Under the pieces are notes generated by a model that was not told the origin of the DNA, searched no databases, and saw only the letters and a program-made list of their open reading frames with translations. The position numbers and the translations under genes are program-made. From positions 24,672-88,671 of the forward strand of contig QYAI01000114.1 of assembly GCA_003988855.1 (NCBI GenBank): a stretch of 64,000 bases of DNA, written 5' to 3'. Shown here in pieces: positions 21,927 through 32,025 of this stretch. Every line of letters begins with the position of its first letter. The first letter of the stretch is position 1. This stretch comes from Arachnopeziza araneosa. Lineage: Eukaryota; Ascomycota; Leotiomycetes; Helotiales; Arachnopezizaceae.

Positions 21927-24900
21927 CTACCCATGCTTTCTGTTCTTCTCGTGCCCAAAGAACGCATACGACTTCTCGTAAGCAGCGAAGGCGCTGTTAT
22001 CGGCGGGCTGGTATGGTGCGGGTGGAGGCCGGACAGGACCCAGCTCGTGTGGTCGTCTGTTGTGCATACCGTTCACATCTACGTCTCCCGTGGGCCGCGG
22101 GCCTGGATCGGGAACGGAAATGGTATGTGATGGTTTTTGGTTGTTTGTCAGTGATGGATCGGAGGCGTTGGCGCCCCTGTGAATAGTCCTCGTAACTTGT
22201 GTGATTTTGCTGTCGTCTTCGTCAGAAGAGAGTAGGTTTATCACAGGTGCGACTTTGGGTTTTTGCTTGATTTTGGATTTTGGATTTGATTGGAGTCTTG
22301 AGATGGAACTGTGTTGTCTTCTTTCACTCATTGAAACTGGTGCTCTTCTTCGTGCTTGCTGTGGTGATTGGGAAACAGACAGTATTTCTAGCTCGCTATC
22401 CATTTCACTGTCTGCTACTTCGGCTCTTGATTTGTCAATTTGACCTGCTCTCAGGCTGCCCGCGGCTAAATGAGGCATAGGTAACAAATCATTTTCGGGA
22501 GGTACGGGCAGTTGAGGTTCTCTTCGTGCAAACTCAGTATATTCCTTCGCACCATGAGAATAAGTCATGATCTTCTTCTTCTGTGGCGAAGAAGGCTGAC
22601 TTTCTGCTGTGGCTAAATATAACCGTTTGAACGCTTTTTTTGGGCCCTCATTAATACTAGAATCTCTTCCGCTGCTAATTGATGGCTGCTGAACGTGCAT
22701 CGTCAACCTCTGCACGGGATTATTTTTCATGGAGGTTTGAAGGATGGCTCTGCTTAAGCTTTCGTTGTTCGAAGATTCCTCCGAGTCTGGTATTTCGCTA
22801 ATCGGAATACGTCCGCTGTATTTTGCTTGGTACTCGTTGTCGGATTTCTTCAGAGTTGATAGTGCATCGCCGTTGGCCGTTGACTGTCGAGCAGCCTGTG
22901 GGAAATCGATAACTTGATGAACCATTTTGAGAGCCACGGGTTGAGGTTTCCACTTCTTTGGCCCATCATCAACCATTAGAGCTCTGCTATTAGAGCTTGA
23001 GTCGGTAACAGAATCGTCAATAGAATCGTCCAATAAAGTACCCGATCTATAATAGTTTGATGTGCGATTGGAGTTCTCTTTGGGTTCGTTCTTCAGCCAC
23101 GCTTCTCGCAACGATACCCCCAAGGCAAGTGAAACTTGACGAGAAACACTGTTTCCAAGGCGTCTCCACCCTTCGCTAGGAGTACCCGGAAGTATCTCAT
23201 CGTCTGGAAAACCCTGCATCCGACGACCTTCCATGAGGGTTAAAATACGCTGTTCATTCCAATGTATGGTAGGCCCATTTCTACTATCGCCTGGGACGAT
23301 CGACTGGCAAATTGCGGAAAACAGCTTGCGAGGATCGACCCTGGCCCACGCTCTTCCTTGCCTAACATGTTCTGGAACAGTCCCATACTTGTTAAAGGAG
23401 GGGAATAGTGCCCGTTGTTCTGCCGTCATCGAGCCATGACCCCCTTGATACGTTCTACAAAAGTTCATTCCTCTTGGATGAGTGGGGATGGCTTCAATTT
23501 GTCTTTTCAGCGATTGGGTCACCTGGCGGGGAACAATGTGATCGGGCTGTTCTGTGCACTTGAACCTTGTGTCAGCATTACCCTATTTCAGTGTATTTCA
23601 AGAACGGCAGAGGACTGTCAGATGGATTCCTTACATGGTGAGTAATCCCGTCGCCTATTCTTGGTAGGTCTTTCGTAGCTTCTCCTGCACTCACGAACTC
23701 AAACGCCGTGGGACCATGAAGCCGTCTTCCAAACGGCTGGCCGTTCGCTAACTTTCCTAAGCCCCGAGTTGTGATATGATCAGGGTGGGAATGTGATAAA
23801 GCCGGGTGCTCTAGGGCTTCCATTCCTGGAGCGGCAAATGAAACAAATAGTCGTGTTCTTGACTGTGGGCCGCCGCAGCTCCATGCATCAATAACAAAAA
23901 CTTGTAATTGGTATCCCATACCTACTATGGCACAGATTAATTGGGAGAGAACGTCCTCATCTCGTCCACTTCCTTGTCGTGACATCGCCATTACGTTTTC
24001 TAGCAGTCCATATCTCGGACGGTAGAAATCAATATAAGCAGCAACTGATGCAACCATAGACTTAAAAAGTTAGCATTACAAAAGCCGAAATTTGAAGAAG
24101 ATCCTCCAGATATTGGGAGTCTCCCAATAGCAGATAGACATGCACCAGGCTTTGAAATGGTTGTGGCTCACTGGCACAAAGCTCTTTCATTGGTCGCGCG
24201 TCGACGCGGACCTTCCGAGCAAGTCTAAAGAGCCAGTCTTTCAAATTCAACCTACTCAATAATGCATTATTTTTAAATCCTCCATCCATCGACTATGAAT
24301 AGTTGTTTTAGGATATAAAGCGTGGAAGTGTGCCACGAATTATTGCATCCATGGTGATGTGTATATGTTGTGAATTTGGACCAGACTTTGGAGCTGAAAT
24401 AAAAGAATGACAATAATCTCAAAAAAGGGTAGGCTTACCTGATTCTTGAGACCTTTTCCGTCGTTTCGAGTATCATTCAATGTGCTAAAACCTTGGCACG
24501 GGCTGCCAGCAGAAATGAAATCAACATCTCCAGGCTGGGGTATTAACCTAGACTTCTTGGGATTGCCTTGCAGTGCCTGGGACAGCAGATCGTTGACAGA
24601 GCCGTACCACAATTTTGTCGTCAGCTTATCTGCAGGTTTCAGATTTGCAGCATATACATGAATGGCATGCTTGTTCAAATCGACAGCCCATTCATTTTTC
24701 ACGACGCCACCCTCTTCAAGACCACGACCAAAGTTACCACCGCCACAGTAAAGGTCCATGCCACGAAGTAGCTCTCGATTTGGCAACTCCGATGGATTGA
24801 AACCTTGAATCAGAGACCTTGGAAAGTCATTACCAAAAGGCTTGATAGTCTGATCTTCGTCCACTAGTTTTGAGGTGATGTAAAATGCATTTCCTGTACC

Positions 24901-27008
24901 GTCTCGACTGTATGGAGCTGGCACTTTCTTGCTCTCGACTTCTGATTCCGAATAGAAGCGAACTAAGCACTTACGATCGATCTTAAGCGGCGATTGTTTC
25001 TGTAATTTGTTGGTGTATACAAGTTCATTTGGTCTCCCTTTGTCATCGATGTCTACCCTCCTCTCTAGTCGTCTAAGAATGACGAGCTCCTTGCTATCCT
25101 CCCATGTATACGATTCAATCTCATATACTTCGAGCTCATGCTTTGTTTTGCTACATGGTGGAGCAAGGACAGTTTGCCCAATCGGAAATCGATCTTGGAA
25201 ACTCGGCGATTTCGCCTGTTGAAGATGCTCACACAATTTATGACTCTCTCTTAGTGTAACGAATTTCTCATTTTCTAGGTATGTTTGGCGTATGAAGAAC
25301 TGACTCTTAGAATTAGAAGGATGGCAATGCCATTTTACTGGCACAATGTCCAACACCTCCTCCTCGGTAATTCTGCTCTTACCACATGTACAATTATCCG
25401 AGAGGAAAAGCTCGTTTGGAAAAGGGTACTTCATTTTTGCGCAACTTGTGTCTGATGGCTTGTATAGCCACAAGGCATCAAAAGACCGTTTGCCAGTAGG
25501 TCCAAGGCGAACCTTCTGGACATAAACATACCAGCAATCATCAGCCACTTTCCACTGGCTGACTTCATCCTTCCACACGGAGTTCTCTCCGTCTTTCGTC
25601 ACTGACAATACATCGCTAACCTTGATTGCTTTGATGTTGCTTTCATGCTTCAACTTTGATAGCGAATTTTCAGGTTGTCTAACAAATTGAGACTGTTTTT
25701 TCTCTGTATGAGGATGAACCGAAGAAGAGCTTGGCAACCAGTGGGTTAAATCATGGTTGCTTGTAAGGTCGAAAGCATTCTCCTGTATGGCTTGTTGTGG
25801 TTCCGACTCTTGAGAGGGTGGCACCACCTTTAGGTGGTACCCAAAACGCATGTGTTTAAAACATTCATATACAAATGGAGTAACGACAGTTTTTTCTTCC
25901 ATAACATCTTGTTTTGGAATAGAATTCAGGTCTAAGAGCTCACTCCATATAGGGTGCGACCGCAGGTTTTTGTCGACACCAACACTCTCCTTGAATAAAA
26001 ATGCAATATTCGTAGAAACTGCCCTACGAAAGTCATCGGAACCGAGCATTTTGTACCATATTTGGAATTCTTTCGATTTCCAATGTTTCGATGTAACCCA
26101 GCTCGAGAAATCCGACTTGAAATTATAGACTGATACGCGTTCCTGCGTCTCGCAATAATCTACGAAATGCTTCCCTAGATCCACAATCCATAGGAAGCCT
26201 TCATGGAATCTTCGGTACTCTTGTGAAGCTGCTTCTAGGCGGTAATAGATGTTACTCTTCGAGTTCAAGTCCGATTGGATCCAGATCTGTGATCCAACCG
26301 TATGTATATCTTCTCCGTAATTTCCAATCGAGCATATTTTGAAAGGTACTCCCTGCACATACCGACAATCTTTTCCAGCGGTAAGAATGCCATTGAACAA
26401 GAAACTCGAATGCTTTACCCGTGTTGCTAGGAACTGAAGTCCCCTCATCTCGAAGGGACAGTGTGGGTTATCGGGCAGATAAGCTACGAATTGCGACAGC
26501 TCAAATTCAATAAAATCTTTACTATCATTGTCCACATGCTTAAGCAATTCCAGCACCGCGGTTTTTTCATCATTGGCAGGTAACGGAGGAGTGTAGCCGA
26601 AATATTGTGACTTTGGCATTACCAGCTGTGAGATCTGGACCGGTCTATTTGTGGCTGGTTGCTTAAAATTAGAGCCCTGAAGCCTCTGAATATTTAAGGA
26701 GGATGAAGGTGCATCCTGTGACACGTCAAGCTCGCCTTCATAGTCGGTATTTACGAGAGACGTGCTCGGGTCAGTGTCGGCAATGGCTGTCTCCTCATTA
26801 GACAGCCTAGCAGATAGTAAATTCTCTTTACTCTCATACAATGCCTCGAAATTGAATGAGAGTTGTTGATTGGGAGACCAGTCACTAAACGCGTCGTCAG
26901 ATGTATCTGATGGACTCGGTGACCTCAAAGGCGACGGTTCTAAGGTTGATTGTTAAATATGTCTATCCAGTCGAGATATCTCATCTTACCTAAAATCATA
27001 GGAGGCAT
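21927..27008 (-). CDS. DIM-2-type DNA (cytosine-5)-methyltransferase with BAH domain
   Basis: Four exons, 27008..26990, 26939..24439, 24060..23635 and 23558..21927, encode 1525 residues, close to Neurospora DIM-2 (about 1450). The enzyme methylates cytosine in chromatin. In Neurospora it is guided by HP1 bound to H3K9me3 and maintains methylation at repeats mutated by RIP. A BAH domain lies near 450-575. Methyltransferase motif I is DLYCGGGNFGRG (735-746). Motif IV is GSPCQGFS with catalytic Cys821, motif VI is ENV (861-863), motif VIII is QSRTR, and motif X is RLGNSVSRQVSLALG (about 1115). All catalytic motifs are present, so it should be active. The first exon is just 19 nt. Introns are 50, 378 and 76 bp. 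About 385 residues after motif X form a Ser-rich tail. BAH and the PCQ motif favour DIM-2/Masc2 over RID/Masc1. Confidence 0.93.
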
Positions 27009-28356
27009 TCCGGCTGACAATGTATTCCTGTAACATAGAAGAGATTGACCTACGTGTCAAGGTGAGACTGTAGAACAGAGGGGTGACGGGAGGAGCAGCG
27101 AGGTTGGCGCTATAGAATGAGAATGGGGACGAGGAATCATAATTCTATGAGACAATAAGCGAACGACGAGCTGTACTTAAAATTCCAAGCACAAAGATCA
27201 AAGAGCATAACGACAATGGCCGCTTGTGACAAGTTGGTGGTGAAGAACGTCTTCCAATTCCGGTGTGGAACACATTTGTGGAGGTCAGCGCAAGGGGGCC
27301 GTGCGGCTGACTATTTGGGCAGCGGGAAGAGCGATTGATCGCTTCGAGACGCTTAGCTACAGTAATACCACGGCTTCTCTGTTTACAATTTTTTCAATTG
27401 ACAGTTTTGACTTCCAGTGTGTGTATCAATATTTCAAACTTTACAATCCAGCACCTTGATTGATTGTGATTATATTCGAAGGGTTTGGTTTCATCTTATT
27501 AAAGGAAACGCCTCATCTTTCATGTCGAGGATGAGTTATTAAACCCTCTAAGGCCTTGAATTGTCTACACTGGCAAGGCTCCGAGATCAAAGGAAGGTAT
27601 TTTAAACAGGGAGATGTTAACAAGCTAATAGATGAAATCGTCTTCAAGGTGGAATATTTTACTTTGATCGGGGCTTCCATTCCAAGCATCTGCCAGCCGT
27701 TAACTCATAATTGGAAGAAGGATAGTCTATTCGGGAGCGGCGCTCCTCATCCTTAACATAGGAAACTTCCTCAAAGAAACCTTATTTAAAGAGTCGAATA
27801 GATTCGGCGTTGCAAGTGCTGCTAGACATGTTGATACTTCTTCGATGCATCTTCACGTGGAGGAATCTACTGCTAATAGATTGTCTTGACGCAGAATACA
27901 TCTTCAACAGGCCAAATTTTCAGATGAATATATGAGATCAACCTTTAGACTGCTGACTATAATATGAATGCGTTAACTTAGAGATTCTACTGTTGTCAAA
28001 GTTGCTCAACGACGTGGGGAATTCGGGAAAATATCGGCGGCACACCTTACCGAGTACTGCGCCACCACTACCTCGACGCCATGTCCTTCAGCCTTGTCTG
28101 GGCATCCATCTCGTCACCATCGTGATTCACTTCCCGAGTCTTGACCTTCATCTTCACCATCACCTTCACGTCCGACAATGCATTCCTATACACCATTTTC
28201 GCTATCTTCCCTCGATCGATATAAACCACTTCACCACAACCACAAACCTACGCATCACCCCTCTCTCGCGTTCAGCCTCTCGAACAGTCGCTCATCTAGA
28301 TTATCAATCTAGTCATTCCAATGCTTTTCGTCAGCACCAAGCTCTACACAGGAAAC
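27009..28356. promoter_or_regulatory. Divergent promoter region, methyltransferase and NYN gene
   Basis: These 1.35 kb separate two divergent start codons. The right end (about 28150-28320) is a CA- and pyrimidine-rich stretch typical of a fungal 5' leader. The remainder is AT-rich with no supported gene. Confidence 0.45.
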
Positions 28357-29850
28357 ATGTCAGATTCGGAATCAGATGATGATCCCAACCTAGGAAGCTT
28401 CAAATCTGTGCGTCGATTTCAGCGCTCGACCACTCCCTCCAATGCCGTCCCAAGTAAAGTATCACTCTCTGATATCAGATCAAACGAAACGGATGGACTG
28501 GGTGACTTTCAAGGACTCATCTTCCTATTCCGCGAGACAGGAGCTTTTCCAAATCCGCCGCCTATCTCCAACATCCAGCTTCTAAGCGAATTAAAGAACG
28601 GCAATCTTAAAACCCCATCCACGGCGCTTGTCAAGCACTCTAAGCATTCAAACTCACTGTCCAACACCTCGGATGCTACCACGACTTCCCTGTTATCTGC
28701 GGTCATACATTCTAGTCCTCCGAGCTCACTAGACGATCTTGCGACTGGGACCACAGAAGACGTTCAGCATTACAAGGAGAAGGGAGTTCGATGGTCTGAC
28801 TCAGTCGTTAACGGGTCCGAATCTAAATATAATATTGTGAAGCAAAAAGAAGTTGTGCCTTCACACACGCCTCAGAATCCTGTATTGAATCAGACGTCTT
28901 TTTCTGATTTCGCCTTTCTCTCGTCATCTATCATACCACCTCCACCCCTCCAGCAACCTCATATCAATCGATTAGACATCCACCCTAGATATACTCTTAC
29001 TTTAGCAGAGAAACGAATGAAGCTCATCAAAAAGCTATCTAAGAACTTCTCCCATGAACCAGCTATGGCTGGAAACTCTTCGCAAATCATTGATTTGGGG
29101 TCCAACAAGTCGAACGATGGGATCCATATCTTTGTTGATCTTTCCAACATTCTCATCGGCTTTGCAAATCAACTCAAAGCTGATAGGAAAATTCCAAGGG
29201 CCTATCGTACGCGCCAGCCTCCCATTTCATTTCACTCACTGGCCATGGTCCTTGAGCGAGGCCGCCAAGTCGCTCGACGAGTCCTTGCCGGATCGACACC
29301 CCCAAATCTAAATGACACAAGTGCTAACCTAAGCTATGTCATTGAGGCCAAAGCTTTTGGTTACGAAGTAAACATTCTAGAACGGGTTCGAAAACTAAAG
29401 CCGTCCAAAATTAGATTCCCTCGACATAAGAAGACAGGGTCTGCTTCAGGCTATGCGACTGTAGGAGAATCTAGCGTTTCCGATTCAGTAACTGCTATGG
29501 TTTACTCAGAGCAAGCGGTTGATGAGATTTTGCACTTGAAGATGATGGAATCAATACTCGATAATGACAAACCTTCCACCATGGTTGTTGCATCTGGAGA
29601 CGCTGCACGAGCGGAATATTCTGAAGGGTTTCTTGCTATGATATTGAGGGCATTGAAACGTGGCTGGAAAGTAGAGGTCGTTGCATGGAAAGATGGACTT
29701 AGCTTCGATTATAAGTCACCGACTTTTCTGAAAGAGTGGGAGGACCAGTTCAATATTATTTTGCTAGATGATTACGCTGAGGAGATGCTTGCTATCTACT
29801 CAGAAAAGTTTGTTATGATGGATATGAACTCGTACGATCGATTCATTTAA
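28357..29850 (+). CDS. NYN/PIN-like domain protein (putative RNase)
   Basis: A single exon of 497 residues from the ATG at 28357, which has a good context (AAAC before ATG). An in-frame ATG at 28321 would add 12 residues but has a poor context. The first 250 residues are Ser/Pro-rich. The C-terminal half begins with IHIFVDLSNILIGF, the first acidic strand of a NYN nuclease domain. It continues with a helix-rich insert, a second strand (TMVVASGDAARAEYSEGF) carrying Ser-Gly-Asp, and WKVEVVAWK then FKSP-like YKSPTFLKEW. NYN domains fold like PIN nucleases and use clustered Asp residues and metal to cut RNA. Catalysis here is inferred. No partner gene is adjacent. Confidence 0.8.
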   Translation: MSDSESDDDPNLGSFKSVRRFQRSTTPSNAVPSKVSLSDIRSNETDGLGDFQGLIFLFRETGAFPNPPPISNIQLLSELKNGNLKTPSTALVKHSKHSNSLSNTSDATTTSLLSAVIHSSPPSSLDDLATGTTEDVQHYKEKGVRWSDSVVNGSESKYNIVKQKEVVPSHTPQNPVLNQTSFSDFAFLSSSIIPPPPLQQPHINRLDIHPRYTLTLAEKRMKLIKKLSKNFSHEPAMAGNSSQIIDLGSNKSNDGIHIFVDLSNILIGFANQLKADRKIPRAYRTRQPPISFHSLAMVLERGRQVARRVLAGSTPPNLNDTSANLSYVIEAKAFGYEVNILERVRKLKPSKIRFPRHKKTGSASGYATVGESSVSDSVTAMVYSEQAVDEILHLKMMESILDNDKPSTMVVASGDAARAEYSEGFLAMILRALKRGWKVEVVAWKDGLSFDYKSPTFLKEWEDQFNIILLDDYAEEMLAIYSEKFVMMDMNSYDRFI

Positions 29851-30889
29851 ATCAGGCGTTTGGCATGTACAGCATACTGAAAGGTTTGGCAACATTGCAT
29901 CAAGCGCAGGCAGCATTGTCCATGGCGTCAAAGACTTGTATTGGATTACATTCATTGAATTGGTAGGCGGCGTTTCCAGAGCATATATCGCTCGAGCGAT
30001 TGGCCGCATCTAGCATATTCCAAATGGAATCAGCGTGGCGTTTCATGAAGTATAGCATTTCAGGCGTTTTCAGTTTGGGCAAAAAGAAGTAAAAATTGGA
30101 CGTTTTGTTCCGTATTTTCTTATTTTCCTTGTGTCTTATCTCATGTGAATTTGGGTCTCTATTAAGAAAGGATATATGTTTTTAAATAGATAACATTTCC
30201 ATGAGGTAATGTAAGGTAATTTAAGCGCCACTGGAATTGCTGACGAGACGGCGCGAAGTGGCCATTTCAAATGTTTTCGCCACTTTATCCAAATCCCAAG
30301 TTGGTTGTCTCCATTCTTCATGATTTTTACAATTCATAGCTTACAAATTATATTCTCTAAGTTTCGAAGCGAAACTGTAGAACTTGGGGGCAAAGCTGCC
30401 TGTCACTGTGAGGAGGAGGGCGGACAGAGAGTCCATACTTAGCATACAACCTCGACGAATGGGAAAGAGTTCATAAAAATATATGTGTGTATGTATAAAT
30501 ATAGGGCTTCAGTCAAGGAGCTGAGGAACAAGAAGAAGGACTGTTGCAGAGACTATGATTCAGAGTGTTTGATTGAGTACGAGGTAGAATAGCCAGAATC
30601 TATCTCAAAGTTTTGCATCTGTAAAGAGACTTATGCTCGACTCCTGGTATCCACGAAGATGATACCCAAAATCTAGGCTGCCTAGTGTAGAATAAGATTA
30701 GCACCAGCCACAAAATAACCCTTCTAACTCTATGAATAACCATCATGAACTTACGGATCTCCCTTCTTATCCCGTCCAGATACCCGGAATACCAAAATCC
30801 ACTACCGAACGTCTTCCAATCACACTCCTAGCCCAAGTGCTATCCACATAGTCCGATTCCGACTCCAATTTCGGGCAGAACCAGGTAGT
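29851..30889. other. Spacer with possible 3' exon(s) of the small leftward gene
   Basis: The left part is the 3' flank of the NYN gene. Between about 30600 and 30889 two minus-strand frames are unusually open and a strong donor (GTAAGT, 30755..30750) is present, so the small gene to the right may extend here. A TATA-like TATAAATATA lies near 30495 on the plus strand, with no gene that I can assign to it. Confidence 0.35.
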
Positions 30890-31087
30890 TCATAGTCCCC
30901 AACCCACAACCGCCGCCATCTCCTCCAGGCGCTCAACCTCGTCAATCTCGCTGACATATCTTTTCTCCTTCTCTGGCTCCTCCTCCTCCATCTCCATTAT
31001 TGCCTCCTCCCCCACAAGCCCAGTCTGAAGCTCATCCTGCGACTCATAGACCACGAACGAAGAGGAAAGATCACAGAAATACGACAT
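30890..31087 (-). CDS. Small acidic protein, unrecognised; 3' end uncertain
   Basis: I do not recognise this gene. An ATG in good context (CACAACATG) follows about 130 nt of CA-rich sequence of the type seen in fungal 5' leaders. This is the main reason to think it is real. The 65-residue frame starts MSYFCDLSSSFVVYE. It is very acidic in its second half (runs of Glu) and stops at TGA (30892..30890). The same frame then stays open for 38 more sense codons (to 30762), and another frame is open from about 30828 leftward past a consensus GTAAGT donor. The real product may therefore be longer, through an intron or through a sequence change. Length, fold and function are unknown. Confidence 0.45.
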   Translation of the reverse strand: MSYFCDLSSSFVVYESQDELQTGLVGEEAIMEMEEEEPEKEKRYVSEIDEVERLEEMAAVVGWGL

Positions 31088-32025
31088 GTTGTGATTCCTG
31101 AAGCTCAGGTTCGCCTTTCCGTGATTTGATTGCTGTTGGTGGTCTTGTCTTGTCGTGGGTTGATTTATTGGTCGGTTGTTGATCGAAAGAGTCGAATCTG
31201 CGTGTGGGTTTGGTGTGAATCGGTGGATCCACGAGGTCGAGTTGATGGGTTTTGATTAAGGTAGATGGAGTAGAAGAAGTTGAAAGACTCGATTGTTAGA
31301 TGGAGCGAGAGGATGGACAGGAGGGGGAAATCCAGTCGAGATGGGCTAGAAAGTAGGTGAATATTCCATCGTTCTCTGAGGTGGGCATCTTTGACTATGT
31401 CTGACCGAAATTGTTGTCTGAATGTTCAAGGAACCTTAGGTTGTTCCTGAATACTTTGTTTAAGCAGAACACACTACACAAAAACAGCACTGCCTTTAAA
31501 CACAATGCGAGTTTTTACTCATTCTATGTATGACAATAGTATGCTCAATATACGACGCACTAAGACTGACGCAAAGCATTGTACCACTGCACGTATTTCC
31601 AAGAACAATAAAATGATTTGCTCATTCATGATATTACATTTAACTGCCGTTGTTACTACTCTACCCTTTGACCTGTCCTCCTTTTCCCAGATCCCACAAT
31701 GCCATAATTGATAGCTCAATCAGAGCCCACCAGGTGGCTCGACCCTCAAACCCAGAACGAGGTATCTAAACAATGAACAACCCCCCGACCCACCGACCCA
31801 CCGACCCACTAAGACGAGGATATAGAAAGCAAGACGAAAGTCGTAGTAGCAATAAGAAAAGAGGTATCAACTCGTTCGACCGTCCAAAGGCCATCCATAA
31901 AAATATACGCCAACCCAACTCCTCATCCTCCATTGCATTATCGGTCGACCAGTCCGCAGCTTCATATATAGATAACCAAAAAAATCCTTCATCGTACAGA
32001 TCGCATCGCCCAGCCAACTGAGAAT
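31088..32025. other. Leader of the small gene and 3' flank of the RasGAP gene
   Basis: The left third is the CA-rich presumed leader and promoter of the small leftward gene. The right part is the 3' untranslated region of the RasGAP gene, which also reads leftward. It holds a G-quadruplex-capable repeat at 31781..31808. I see no other gene. Confidence 0.45.
31781..31808 (-). repeat. G-rich tandem repeat in RasGAP 3' UTR
   Basis: On the minus strand, the sense strand of the RasGAP transcript, an 8-nt unit GTGGGTCG is repeated three times and followed by a run of six G. That gives four G-runs separated by short loops, a G-quadruplex pattern. It starts about 215 nt after the stop codon. Confidence 0.6.

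Noticed and set aside
24062..24289. 75-codon frame as an extra exon of the methyltransferase
   Set aside because: The family sequence runs directly from KNQ to SMVASVAAYIDFYRP; including this frame would insert unrelated residues inside the catalytic fold.
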